From Jaminaea rosea (taxonomy: Eukaryota; Basidiomycota; Exobasidiomycetes; Microstromatales): a DNA stretch of 64,000 nt. The translations under genes and the position numbers were made by a program. Each line of letters starts with the position of its first letter. Position 1 is the stretch's first letter. The notes beneath the pieces were generated by a model, which worked only from the letters and a program-made list of their open reading frames with translations, was not told where the DNA came from and searched no databases. Where the stretch lies: NCBI RefSeq assembly GCF_003144245.1, contig NW_020289988.1:124001-188000 (forward strand), given 5' to 3'. Shown here one piece after another: positions 19,591 to 30,466 of the stretch.

Positions 19591-21870
19591 ATGTCCACTG
19601 CCACTCTACCTCCCGCTGACCCCTCTCTCGTGGGTCCTAGCGGCTACGACTTCTCCGTTGGGACTGCCATTCCAGCCAATATGGCGCATGCGGTCTCGGT
19701 CAGCCTGCCCAAATGGCAGGATAATGTCGACTACGAGGAAGGAAGATTAGGAGATGTTATGCAGATTGGATATCCCCGATTCTTTGTTCACAAGAGCATA
19801 CAGAAGGTGAGCAGACTGAGATCTTGCATCGTACCGCAGCTGAAACGTGTCACTGACCCACCCCCTCGCACAGCTCGCCTCTGTCCTCCTCCGCAAGTTT
19901 GGTACCCCAGGCCAGGCTGACCAAGAGCCAGAAGCGTGCTACCTCTTCCCCTCGTCGCGCGTAGCAGACCGATGTCGCTCCTTCATGCGTGCGCAGCATG
20001 CCCAGCAACACCCCGACGGCCCGGCTCTTGCGGTGAGAGTCGTTCAATTCAGCCTCGTTCTCCCCTCTGCAAGCGTAGCGAGTGGCTCAGCGGAGCAGTC
20101 GCTAGCTGCCGCACCAGTGCAGCTCTTCGTCGTCCTCTTCCCGGCCTCAGCGGGGTCACTTGCCAAGTCATATTGGCAGCACACGGGTGATGGAATCAGT
20201 AGTCGACTGGCGGAGCATTGCCTCAACATCCTCGAGGAGACGGGGAGACTGGGCGCCGACGATGGACCTGCAACGCCTACCGCAACAAATGGCTCATCGG
20301 ACGACTCTCCCTCCTCTTCGACCATCCTCACCCCACCTTCGACCGCCGAACCAGTGCACAGGCGATACTCAAAGAATCGCCACTACTCACGCGCAGCACC
20401 TGCATCAGGGTCCACCACACCCGGCACCGCCACTCCCTCGGTCACGACGACTGCTCCGCCCACGAGCTCCTCCGCAGCCTCCTCTGTACCGCCGGTACGA
20501 ATGGCAGATGCCGCAGACCCTGATGCCGAGCTCATGGCGTCGGATCAATCCAGTTACCTCGAAGAACGCTACGGCCGAAACTTGCCCGCCAGCTCTGCCC
20601 CGCTAGCCAAGGCCGCTCTGCGCCGTCGAATCGCGGGGACCTTGCTGAGCGACCGTTCTGACCTCCCTTCCTTGGGCGATGTTGGCCCAACGATGCGCTC
20701 AGGTACAGCTCTGAGCGAGTCCGACGTCTTCCTCTTCCCCTCGGGCATGTCCGCAATCTTCCACGCGCATCAGACTGCCCTCAGATGGCGTGGCGACTCG
20801 GCGGGCAAGAGCGTTTGCTTTGGTTTTCCTTACACGGACACGTTGAAGATTCTACAAAAGTGGGGTCCGGGATGTCACTTCTACGGCAAGGGCAACGATG
20901 CTGAGCTGGACGAATTTGAGGCCCTCCTGCAAGCTCAAAGCTCCTCAGGCGAGTCTCGTATTCTCGCCCTCTTTTGCGAATTTCCCTCGAACCCGCTGCT
21001 TCGCTCCCCTGACCTGCCCCGCATTCGTCGTTTGGCGGATAAGTACGACTTCCTCGTCGTGGTGGACGAGACGATTGGCAACTTCTTGAATGTAGAGGTT
21101 CTGCCGTATGCCGACATGGTTGTCAGCAGCTTGACCAAGGTCTTCAGTGGGGACGCGAATGTGATGGGTGGGTCGATGGTCGTGAACCCGAAAGGGAGAC
21201 ATGCGGAGGAGGTGAGGCAGGTGCTGCTCGGTCAAGGAGGAGCTGGAGGGGAGTACGAGGACAATTACTGGGGTGTGGACGCGGTGAGTGTCACGCTATT
21301 CCATCAGCGAGAGGGTCAGCTCCCTCACCCTCGACCTCCCACTTACCCTTGGCCCCGCTCCTGCAGGTCTTCATGGAGCGCAACTCCCGCGACTTTGCCC
21401 GTCGCGTGCAGCGAATAGATGCAAATGCCGAGGCTCTCGCGAGCATGCTACACGCCCGGCTCAATAGCAGCCCAGTATTGAAGGGGGTCTACTATCCCAA
21501 ATTCGAGACACGCTCTCACTACGACGCTTGTCGCCGCAAGATTGCTCTTCCTTACCCTCGCGACGCTGAGGAGCAGAAAGAGCAACAGGGCGGCTTCGGA
21601 GGCCTCTTCTCCGTCATTTTCACCACGCTCTCTGCCTCGCAAGCATTCTACGACGCCCTATGCTGCGCTAAAGGGCCGAGTCTGGGCACCAATTTCACGC
21701 TGGCTAGCCCTTACACGCTGCTCGCGCACTACTATGAGCTGGACTGGGCGAAGCAGTTTGGTGTCGAGGCTAGTTTGGTCAGGGTGTCCACAGGATTGGA
21801 GGAGACGAAGGGTTTAGTAGAGATGTTTGAGAGGGCGCTCAGAAAGGCAGAGGAGAGCGAGAAGAAGTGA
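19591..21870 (+). CDS. STR2: Cystathionine gamma-synthase, STR2 type
   Basis: Exons 19591-19806, 19874-21283 and 21367-21870 (all phase 0) give 709 residues. The N-terminal motif AHAVSVSLPKWQDNVDYEEG and the GYPRFF motif match yeast STR2. The PLP lysine is Lys494 in SSLTKVFSGD. The enzyme joins O-acylhomoserine and cysteine into cystathionine in transsulfuration, presumably in the cytosol. Compared with other fold-type I PLP enzymes it carries an inserted Ser/Thr/Pro-rich linker of roughly 100 residues (about 205-310) between the N-terminal module and the catalytic core, plus a short GGFGG-containing loop near the C-terminus. Exon ends have ordinary GT-AG signals. Confidence 0.92.
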
Positions 21871-22191
21871 GAGGACAGAGCATTGAAAGTCCGCGATCAC
21901 GGCGTCCAACACGCTGCTGATTGGGGCGAGAGAAGAGAATACAGGAAGCATGGAGCCCAGCTGGCTCGCCCACGTAGCATGACATACTAATAGGCTTGAC
22001 ACCGCATCGCCGTTACCCTTGTACAATCCAACTTGTACCCATATCCCCTCGCTATCACAACGCACATTGCAATACACGCGTTCACACCGTGCAAGTGCAG
22101 TAGCCAATGATGGTTGCTTTTCGCGGAGAGGACAGTACATCTCTAACTCTGTACCTTTGTTCCCGCACATGCTTTGTCCTGAAGTTCAGGC
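21871..22191. other. Convergent intergenic region, STR2 / eIF2-alpha
   Basis: 321 bases between two stop codons on opposite strands; holds both 3' ends. Nothing else seen. Confidence 0.45.
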
Positions 22192-23235
22192 TCATGCCTC
22201 CCCCTCAGAGTCATCATCATCACCTGCCACCTCTGCGTTCTCCTCACCCATCCTCTCCAACAATCGCTCCAGCTCCTTGTCCTCCGTCTCACTGACCGTC
22301 TTTGGCATCATCTTGACATTGACCTGCCCTCCGTCCCCCTTGATCTCAGCCTCGACAGCCTTGAGCGCCTCTTCCATGCGGGCAATGGCCGCCACCTTGT
22401 CCGTCGAATGGCTGACCAGAACATAGAGGGGCGGTGCGACGAGCTTGACTCGGATGGGGACGAGCTCGGTGGAGTGCTCCTCTGCCTTACCCAACGCTCG
22501 ACGAATTGCGTCAATCCCCTGGTAACCGAAGCAAGTGACTTCAACATCCGAACGGATCTTGACGGGTTGCGGTGTCAATCGTCGCGCAATATTGGCCTGC
22601 AGCTCCTTCAAGACGAGCGGGTCCAACTTATCCTTGATCTCAGGGATGCCGAATACTGCGTCGCTCTCGCTGACGGCAAGCTTGAATGCATCGTAGGAGT
22701 GGCCGAACTTCTTGTCGAGGGGCCATGCGATTTGCTGATAGAGTTCGAGGAGCTTTGCCTCGCCTTGCTCTGATACGGCACCTGCGCCTGCGGAGAGCTC
22801 TCCCGTTGAGATCTTGCCTGCTACGTGTGCGAGGATCGAGTGGACGGCCTGTGAGCGGCGAGAGGGTTCAAGATCAAGAGTCAGCTTGTAAGATGCGGTG
22901 GAGTGGGTTGCTCGTCGGCATTCGTGACGCACCTTCGACTTGTTGTATCGCTCTTCGCACTTGATGACATCATCTGCCGAGACTCTTCGCTTTGACAGGT
23001 CGATGTAGCCCTTCTCCTTGTCTACCCTCAACACTACAACGACCTCGTTCCTCCCTACCCTGATCAACTTCTGGATCGACCTAATACGCCTTCTGCTCAG
23101 CTCGGAAAGCAAGATCATCCCCTCGGCATTGTCGTATTCGAGGAGCTTGACGTAGGCTCCCATCTCTGCTATTTGGCGGACCTGGCACATGACGACCTCG
23201 TCTACGTCCGGCAGCGTCTTTTCGTAGTAGCGCAT
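22192..23235 (-). CDS. SUI2: Translation initiation factor eIF2 subunit alpha
   Basis: Exons (minus) 23235-22933 and 22848-22192 give 319 residues (yeast 304, human 315). The S1/OB domain (about 10-85) contains AEMGAYVKLLEYDN and SELSRRRIRS; Ser47 here corresponds to the regulatory serine 51 phosphorylated by GCN2-type kinases. The C-terminal domains contain RRLTPQPVKIRSDVEVTCFG and the protein ends in an acidic tail (GDDDDSEGEA). The 84-base intron lies between KSK and AVHSIL; it is in frame without a stop, so simple ORF calling would wrongly retain 28 residues. The family alignment (KSKTVHSIL in yeast) shows it must be removed. Confidence 0.97.
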   Translation of the reverse strand: MRYYEKTLPDVDEVVMCQVRQIAEMGAYVKLLEYDNAEGMILLSELSRRRIRSIQKLIRVGRNEVVVVLRVDKEKGYIDLSKRRVSADDVIKCEERYNKSKVRHECRRATHSTASYKLTLDLEPSRRSQAVHSILAHVAGKISTGELSAGAGAVSEQGEAKLLELYQQIAWPLDKKFGHSYDAFKLAVSESDAVFGIPEIKDKLDPLVLKELQANIARRLTPQPVKIRSDVEVTCFGYQGIDAIRRALGKAEEHSTELVPIRVKLVAPPLYVLVSHSTDKVAAIARMEEALKAVEAEIKGDGGQVNVKMMPKTVSETEDKELERLLERMGEENAEVAGDDDDSEGEA

Positions 23236-23717
23236 GGCGGGCGAGAGGTTTGGGGGCGTGTTGAGGAGGAAGAAAGAGAAGGGAAGGGCTACTGCGTAGG
23301 GCGATGCAGTAGTGAGTAGGCGCGAAGCGATGTAGCTAATGCCTATGCGTTGGTGGCTCGCTCTTGATTAGTGGTTGGTTGTTCGGGACGATCTTCTCAA
23401 CGTCGACTGAATGTCGCTCGCTGCCTCGGCCTGCAGAATCCCAAGCGGGCGCAGAGTCATCATCTTGTCGACAAAGTCGGAACGGAACCACGAGGCGGCG
23501 TTGTCGTCGGACCGCCCAGCCTGTCCGTCCCAACTCATGCAATTGGCCGGCACTCGGCAATGACGGACCAGGAGGAAGCGGGCGGCGGGCAGCGGGGTGG
23601 GCCCTGCATCGCCTTGAGTGCGGGGGTTCCTTGCTTCAGGGCCGCGATAGCGCTCACTGACTTCTTCTTCTTCTCCCTTTCCCTCCTTCTCATCTCGCTC
23701 CCTTGATCCACATCGCA
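23236..23717. promoter_or_regulatory. Divergent promoter region, eIF2-alpha / GGT-like gene
   Basis: 482 bases between two start codons on opposite strands, so promoters of both genes lie here. A pyrimidine-rich tract precedes the plus-strand ATG (about 23660-23700). No gene seen. Confidence 0.5.
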
Positions 23718-25693
23718 ATGTCCTCCTGGCAGCCACCAAGCGATGCCCACTCCCTTCATCCCTCTCAGCTGGGGGAGCAGGGCCTCCACCCCACCTTCAC
23801 CCATTACCCTTCTCGTCGCTCCCAGGTAATGTCCATCAAGGGTATCGCAGCTTCAGCTCAACCCTTGGCCTCGCAGTCAGGCGTTCGCATCCTCGACCAG
23901 GGCGGTAACGCAGCCGACGCCGCAGTCGCGATGGCTGCCGCGCTCAATGTGACCGAGCCATGCAGCACCGGCATCGGCGGTGATGCCTTCTGTCTCTACT
24001 ATGATGCCAAGACCAAGGGGATTCGAGCTTTCAATGGCTCAGGGCGTACGCCGAAAGCCATGACGTTGGACAAACTACGTGCAGCAGGTATCGAGGGACA
24101 GAACATCCCTTTGCTCAGCATTCATGCTGCGACGGTGCCCGGAGCACCGGCGTTGTGGGTCGACGCGGTTGAGAAGCTGGGCAGTGGCAAGGTGGACCTG
24201 AAGCAGGTCCTCGCCCCTGCGATTGACCTGGCAGAGAATGGCTACCCAGTGCACGAGATTGTTTCCCACGCTTGGCAGCGTCAGGAGGGCCAAATCCGCG
24301 ATGCCAGCCCTTCGGGTGGGGAGATGCTGCTAGACGGCAAAGCTCCTCTCCCAGGCGAGGTAATGAGCATGCCCCACCTTGCCCAGACTTTCCGCGACTT
24401 GGCTGCAAAGGGAAAGGATGGCTTCTACAAGGGGCGCGTAGCAGAGGCCATTGTGGAGCTGCACAAGAGCAAGGGAGGCTTTATGACGATGGAGGACCTC
24501 GAGGAGCACGGCAGAGTGGGATCCGAGGAGGTCAAGCCCATCTCGTACACGTACACCTCTGGCACCAAGAAAGACACGGGAGGTGTGACGCTGCATGAGT
24601 GCCCGCCCAATGGACAAGGCTTGACAGCGCTTATCGCCCTAGGCATACTGGACTCCCTACAGGAGTCCGGCACAATCCCACCCTTGTCAACAGTGGACCA
24701 CAACAGTGCCGAGTACCTGCACCCGATCATCGAGGCTTTGCGCTTGGCTTTTGCGGACACAATGTGGTACGTTGCGGATGAACAGCATGTCCACGTTCCC
24801 GTCAAGGAGTTGTTGAGTAAGGAGTACCTAGCCAAGAGAGCGAAGATCTTCGACCCAAAGAAGGCCAGCGAGATTGAGCGGGGGCACCCGACAAGCAGTA
24901 GTGATACCGTCTATTTCTCTGTGGTCGATAAAGAGGGAAACGCATGTAGCTTCATCAACTCGAATTGTACGTGCGGCGAGAGATCCAGCAGATGAAGAAT
25001 GCGCATAGCTGACGCTACGCCCCTCCGCCTTCGCCCGCACAGACGCGGGCTTCGGAACATGCGCTGTACCCAGGGGCTGCGGCTTCACGCTGCAGAACAG
25101 AGGAGCGTGAGTACCGAGCGAAGCCATTGTCCACTGCTCTCCGCCTTTCTCACGCCGCTACCGATTCTTGCACCCACAGTGGCTTCATCCTGTCCGAGGG
25201 CCATCCAAATTGCGTTGCCCCCTCAAAGCGCCCATACCACACGATCATTCCCGCTCTGACAACCTGGGCATCCACCGGCGACCTCCACCTCTCTTACGGC
25301 GTAATGGGCGGCTGGAATCAACCACAAGGCCAGCTTCAAGTCCTCCTGAACGTACTCCGCGGTTACAACGTCCAATCAGCGCTCGATGCGCCGCGCATCT
25401 GTATCGGCCCGGGCATGCCTGATAATGAGAAGAAGAAGGACTTTGGTGGGCCAGAGGGGAAGGGCGAGAAGACGACTGTCAGTCTCGAGGAGGGAATTGA
25501 TGCAAAGGTCGTCGAGACGCTCAGGGGGATGGGTCATGATGTTGATCTAGTGACAGGGTGGGGACGCGGTGTCTTCGGGAGGGGTCAGGTAATCCAGAGG
25601 ATGTACCCACAGCCAGGGAAGAAGGACGGAAGGCATGCTTGGGTTGCAGGGAGTGACTTGAGGGCAGATGGGGCAGCCATCCCGCAGGTGTGA
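23718..25693 (+). CDS. Gamma-glutamyltransferase family protein, YwrD-like
   Basis: Exons 23718-24966, 25043-25106 and 25180-25693 give 608 residues. The N-terminal nucleophile hydrolase fold shows GGNAADAAVAMAAALNV and STGIGGDAFCLYYD. The expected autocleavage site and nucleophile is Thr397 in SSDTVYFSVVDKEGN. The joined exons read SFINSN-YAGFGT and TLQNRGA-GFILSEGHPN, both family motifs. No signal peptide is present, so unlike the second GGT in this window it is probably intracellular. The likely reaction is hydrolysis or transfer of gamma-glutamyl groups (glutathione or relatives), but substrate specificity of the YwrD branch is poorly known. The middle exon is only 64 bases. Confidence 0.9.
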
Positions 25694-25817
25694 GCATGGC
25701 GAAAGAGGAGATGAATATCACGCTACGATACAGTGAAAATGTCGTTGACGATTAAAGTACGCCTATGATGCTGGGCCAGCGTGCTGCCTGCCTATGAGTC
25801 CTCTACATCAACGGCCC

Positions 25818-28800
25818 TCATTCTCCATTAGATGTATCGCTCCCGCTATCACTACTGCTATCCTCGCCGTACACGACGAGTGCCGTCCCGCCTCCTCCAC
25901 TACCGCTTGCAGCCTCTCCGCCCTGCTGACCCTCCGTGCTCTTGCTAGTGGCCTCATTGCCGGAGCGACGTTTCTCCCCTCTGCCCCGACGCTGTGATGA
26001 GCTCCCACTCTTCGCCCTTCCGCCAGCTCGCCGCCCCTCCGCACCGCCAGTAGCCTCGCCACGAAGCATCCTGGCTTCCTCCTCCAGCTCAGCGATGCGG
26101 GCTCGTGCGTCTGCCAGCTCCTGAGTCGGCGAGCCAGCTTGCATCCTGTCCTGAGGCGTAGAGGATAGTGAAGCTGCAGGAACGCCTCCGCTACCACTCG
26201 GCTCGATGGGCCTATCCAATACTTTCACCGCACCCTTGACTGCAGCCTCTGCCCGCTGTAAAGCGCCGGACATCTCCGAAGGGGTCGTTGGGGTGGGTGT
26301 TGTCACACTTCCGCCCTCGCCCACGCTCCCTCCTCCCGCCTCGCCGGTCCCGCTGCTTCTTGCCTTCTCTTTCGACTTCGCTTTGCTAGCTGGAGCAGCA
26401 TCGTCTAATCTGAAATCTGCGTTGGCCATATGGCGACCCGAGAGGGCGCACGGCGGGGCAGGAGGTCCTGCGGCGCTGAACCTGTCTGGGGAATTGAGTA
26501 GGGACGAGGACGATTGTTGAGGCTGCTGCGGCTGCTGCTGGGACCGAGCAGAACGACTGTGCACCCCTTGCGCCGCCGTTGAGGCGGATTCGCCAGTATT
26601 GGCAACAGCAGCGCTGCCACCGTTGCTCGACTCGCGTCGGGAATGTGCCGGCGAGTCATCGTCGAACTCGATTCTCGACCCGTCTCTCGCGGTGAAAGGT
26701 GCGAGCATAGAAAGGTGGTCGAAAGAGGGACGATGTGATACCGGAGCCGAGTGGCCGTGATTGTGATGATGGCTGTGGCTATGCGCACGATGGTGGTGGT
26801 GAGAGTGGTGATGATGGTGATGTCCGGAATTGTTGGAGGCACTGTTGGAGCCAGCGTTGGGAGTGGAAGCACCGCTCTTCGCTTGCCCGGAGGAGAAGCG
26901 ACGAGTCATCGCAAGAGCGGAAGGCAGCGCTGCAGCATCCATGCTCTGTCCCACCGACGAAGAGGAGCCACCTGCCTGCTGTTGAGGCGAAGGCGCCCGA
27001 GTAGCGGCTGTGCTCGTATCGTCGATATCGAAAGCCTCATCCTCCGGCTCCTCGTCACTGTCTTCGTCATCATCGTCATCATCGTCGCCACTACGCCCAT
27101 CTGCGGCGTTAATCGCGTCCGCCTTCGCCGGTCCACTCAGGTGATCCATCAACACCCCTCTGCCGCCCTCAGTACGTTCCGCGCTAGCCTGCACCGCTCT
27201 GCGCTCACTCCGCTCGGTAGGCGACATATGCTGAGCAGCCTCCTCGTCTTTGCCTATGTCTATCATCTCAGGCTTGTCCCCGTCGTGATCTGCAATCTTG
27301 TTGATTCGTCCCTCCTCTCTGCGTCGCCACTCTCGTAGCGCCTCCGTCTCGCCGGCACGACTCTTGTCTTGACCTGACTCTTGCTTGGCTTTGGCGCTTG
27401 GTGACGAGGAGGAGCGGCCCTTCTTCGATGAGGCCACAGGGGCGGCATCCGAGCTCACAGTGTTGGCGGCAGGCTGCTCCCGGTCCTCCTCCAGGACAAC
27501 GAAGCTCTTCTGCCTCTGCCTTTCGTTCCACTTCAGTGTGCGCGAGATGCTCTCAAACCAGTCGGTGCTTTGTGTTTGGTTGCAGATGGTCGGGAATGGG
27601 TAGCGTGACGCAGTGACCTTGATGTGGTCTCCTTGCCTTAATTCGACCCTTCCACGCCCATCAAAGGATGCCCAGGCGGTGGAGCGCGAGTTGTACGGCA
27701 CGGCGATCCTCAACTCCATCGAGTCTGGAAGAAGCATAGGACGGAAGGAGAGGGTGTGAGGGCAAATAGGCGTGATCAAGATCGCCGGGATTTCGGGGTG
27801 GACCAACGAGCCGCCTGCCGAGAGAGAGTAGGCGGTGGAGCCTGTGGGAGTGGAGATGCACAGCCCGTCGGCTTGCGCTGTAGTCATGTGATGCTCGTCG
27901 CCGAATACTTCCAGCAAAGAGACGTAAGGTGAGGGCCCGCGATCGACGACGAGATCATTCAGGACTTCAAACGTCTCAACGGGTCGTGTCGAGAAGCACA
28001 TGACCTCGCGATCCTTCTTGGGCGGTGCCGTCGATGGGCCCCCGCTGTCTTCGTCTTCTTGAGGGCCACAGGCCATTCCACCTGGTCGCTCGATGCGCTC
28101 CCATCCGCCCTCGCGAACATTCCGCATGATAATCTCTCCCGTCCTCCCACTCTTGATTGCGCGACGCCTCTGCCTATCCCTCCTTGTATTTTCCGAGGGG
28201 AGGGTGGCTCGGTACACCGTCGCCGTGAACCGCATTCGCAAGTTGACGCGAATCCCTTGCTCCAAAGCAGACTTCATGACTGATTGATAGTCCGAGAAGT
28301 CAAAGTTGGTCAAAAAGCCCAGCGATCCCAGCGCAAATGGCATCACGGGAGGTACGATGCGTTGGAACAGCCACGAGCAGAAGAGGACGGTCCCATCTCC
28401 TCCAAGAGTGACGACAAAATCAAAGAGGTGAGGGGAGCGCGAGCACATGTCCGCTGTCCAGTAGCGAAGACGACCGCTCTGTGTTGATGAAGAGGAGGTC
28501 GAGGCTGCTGGGGCATCCGGCGAGGAGCGGGACGGGCTGGTACTATTGTTGGAGCTGGCGAACAATTCGGGATGACAGCGCTGCATTCCCTCGGCATCGA
28601 AGCGCTTGCTGTTACGCAGCTGTGAGTCCACATAGACGATGACGCCGCGATCGCTGCCATTGCGTGGAGTCAGCATAAGCCACAATGCCAACTCGCGGGT
28701 TAGCTTGATGAGATTGTTGTCCCGCGCTTTCGTGATGATGAGGACCGAGTTGATCGTCGACTTGACGCGGGCCCGTCCTAGCTGTTTGGACATCTCGCGC

Positions 28801-29354
28801 ACGCCGACGGCCGTCTCTGCGAGCTGGCGGGTAAGGGAGCGCACCTTGTCCTCGTCATCACCATCGTCGGCATCGTAGTCGCCTTGGCTGCTGGTACTCG
28901 CGCTCGTGGCTGAGGTTCCATTGCTGGTTGAGCTGCTCGAGGATGCTGCGCGATGAAGAGGGGGCGGCTGATGGTATTGCGCCTCCTTTTGCTGTGTGAC
29001 TCGGTCGTCATCATCCCCTTCATGGTCCGACTCTCCCGATTCTGGCTCAGCTGCGCCTCGAGGTCCGCGGTGAGAGGGAGCCTTACGTTGACGAGGGCGC
29101 CGTCGTCGTGATCTTGACGGGGAGATGCCCTGAGTGGTTGCATCCGAGTCTCTGCTGCCACGGCGAGCGCTAGTGATGGCGTTCGAGGAGCTGTTACCTA
29201 CGGCGCTGTGCTCGAAGTAGCTCTGTGCGTGCGAGTGGGTCGTCGTCACTTGAGGCGTCTGAAGTCCAGAATGGATCAAATAGGGCGATGCTGATGAAGA
29301 CGACGTCGTTGCGAGGGAGCGAGAGGATGATGAGGGGGGAGGAGAGGACGACAT
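25818..29354 (-). CDS. NAD kinase with long disordered N- and C-terminal arms
   Basis: One exon, 1,178 residues, versus about 400-550 for typical fungal NAD kinases. The kinase core lies at about 170-640: VLIITKARDN, the catalytic and ATP-binding GGDGT at residues 318-322, GSLGFLTNFDF, and the NAD-site stretch TAQADGLCISTPTGSTAYSL. It phosphorylates NAD(H) to NADP(H). Within the core, an insert of about 45 residues separates RRAIKSGRTG from the stretch VMCFSTRPVETFEVLNDLV. The N-terminal 165 residues are Ser-rich and acidic. The roughly 530-residue C-terminal arm is low complexity, with an acidic run (DDDDDDED), a His-rich block near residue 850, poly-Gln/Pro, and a short coiled-coil-like segment (ELADARARIAELEEEARML). 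The arms may regulate or localise the enzyme; that is inference. Confidence 0.94.
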   Translation of the reverse strand: MSSSPPPSSSSRSLATTSSSSASPYLIHSGLQTPQVTTTHSHAQSYFEHSAVGNSSSNAITSARRGSRDSDATTQGISPSRSRRRRPRQRKAPSHRGPRGAAEPESGESDHEGDDDDRVTQQKEAQYHQPPPLHRAASSSSSTSNGTSATSASTSSQGDYDADDGDDEDKVRSLTRQLAETAVGVREMSKQLGRARVKSTINSVLIITKARDNNLIKLTRELALWLMLTPRNGSDRGVIVYVDSQLRNSKRFDAEGMQRCHPELFASSNNSTSPSRSSPDAPAASTSSSSTQSGRLRYWTADMCSRSPHLFDFVVTLGGDGTVLFCSWLFQRIVPPVMPFALGSLGFLTNFDFSDYQSVMKSALEQGIRVNLRMRFTATVYRATLPSENTRRDRQRRRAIKSGRTGEIIMRNVREGGWERIERPGGMACGPQEDEDSGGPSTAPPKKDREVMCFSTRPVETFEVLNDLVVDRGPSPYVSLLEVFGDEHHMTTAQADGLCISTPTGSTAYSLSAGGSLVHPEIPAILITPICPHTLSFRPMLLPDSMELRIAVPYNSRSTAWASFDGRGRVELRQGDHIKVTASRYPFPTICNQTQSTDWFESISRTLKWNERQRQKSFVVLEEDREQPAANTVSSDAAPVASSKKGRSSSSPSAKAKQESGQDKSRAGETEALREWRRREEGRINKIADHDGDKPEMIDIGKDEEAAQHMSPTERSERRAVQASAERTEGGRGVLMDHLSGPAKADAINAADGRSGDDDDDDDEDSDEEPEDEAFDIDDTSTAATRAPSPQQQAGGSSSSVGQSMDAAALPSALAMTRRFSSGQAKSGASTPNAGSNSASNNSGHHHHHHSHHHHRAHSHSHHHNHGHSAPVSHRPSFDHLSMLAPFTARDGSRIEFDDDSPAHSRRESSNGGSAAVANTGESASTAAQGVHSRSARSQQQPQQPQQSSSSLLNSPDRFSAAGPPAPPCALSGRHMANADFRLDDAAPASKAKSKEKARSSGTGEAGGGSVGEGGSVTTPTPTTPSEMSGALQRAEAAVKGAVKVLDRPIEPSGSGGVPAASLSSTPQDRMQAGSPTQELADARARIAELEEEARMLRGEATGGAEGRRAGGRAKSGSSSQRRGRGEKRRSGNEATSKSTEGQQGGEAASGSGGGGTALVVYGEDSSSDSGSDTSNGE

Positions 29355-29646
29355 GGCAACGTCGTCGGCGCTGAGAGGAGCTCTTTTGGTCGAGACTACG
29401 ACGAGTGGAAAAGAAAAGTCGCAAGTGATGGCTTCAACGGCTGCCCCGCTGAGCCAACGTTGGTTGGTTGATGTCTTCCGCCGCGCCGCCTCGACCTCGA
29501 GTGGAGTCGAGTCGGTCCGGCGGAGCGGCCAGACAGTCGACGGCAGCGCTGCGAGTCAGGCTTGTGCGGATCAGCCGAAAGCGCCGAAAGTCTGCATCCA
29601 ACACAACGTACAGCCTTGACATCTTAGCCTCGTTCCATCTTCGACC
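29355..29646. promoter_or_regulatory. Divergent promoter region, NAD kinase / membrane protein
   Basis: 292 bases between start codons on opposite strands; should contain both promoters. No distinct motif recognised. Confidence 0.45.
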
Positions 29647-30377
29647 ATGGCCAGAGGGACCAGCTTATATGCGGTGGCTGTCCTGACACTACTCATCGTG
29701 GGGTCACTACTCGCTAGCACCGCCTCGGCATCTGCTCCCTATCTGTGAGTTACGTCGGCGAGGCAGTGAGGCTGCGCAAACTCCCTTCTCACGTTGCCGC
29801 TCACTCCACCGCCCAGCTGCAAATGCACCTGCTTCACGACGAACACGACAATCCTCCCTCTGTACAAGCCCGTCGACCCTGCCAACCCATGTACGACCTG
29901 CACACGCCAGTTCTGCATCGACTCCAACCTCGAGGGGTGCAAGGGAGCAACCCTCGAGAATCCGAATGCTGATACGGGGACGGGATGGGAGGGTGAAGTG
30001 TGGGCGAGGTGTTTTCGTGAGTGTGCGAGAGGGCGAGGAGCTCATGAGAGAAGATCCATCGCGCGACGATGCTGATGCGCATTCATTCATCTACCAGAGC
30101 GGGACTCGGGCAAGGACCAGACCATCGTCACCCTCTACGTCATCGTCGTCCTTTCGCTTCTTGTCACGGCGGCCATGCGCGATCACTTTACGTTGTGGTG
30201 GGAGGTCAGTGCGAGGAGTGAGAACGAGATTCGTATGCCCTTCATGATCTCACTTCTTCCCCACCTCGCTCTTCTCTCTGCTAGGAGTTTCGCACAGGTG
30301 GGCCTCAAGGCCTGATACGAGCAGTCAAGGGCTCTGTAGCCTCATTGCAGTCAGGCGTGAGGATGCCGAGAAGATGA
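29647..30377 (+). CDS. Small cysteine-rich single-pass membrane protein
   Basis: Exons 29647-29744, 29817-30016, 30098-30204 and 30285-30377 give 165 residues. A signal peptide (about 1-29) is followed by a compact cysteine-rich segment at 34-98 (CKCTCF, NPCTTCTRQFC, GCKG, ARCF), then a transmembrane helix at about 108-126 (TIVTLYVIVVLSLLVTAAM) and a short basic tail. The predicted topology is lumen/outside cysteine domain and cytosolic C-terminus. I cannot name the family, though the strict cysteine pattern and regular exons suggest a conserved fungal protein of the secretory pathway. It is not a member of the 6-16 kb cluster: cysteine spacing and the membrane anchor differ. Confidence 0.8.
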
Positions 30378-30466
30378 AGACAAAGAGCACGCAGCCCTCA
30401 CGCTGTGGCATGTATAGATAGCTTGTAACATTACGAAAGAGAGATCGCTTGCCGTCCCAAGTCATA

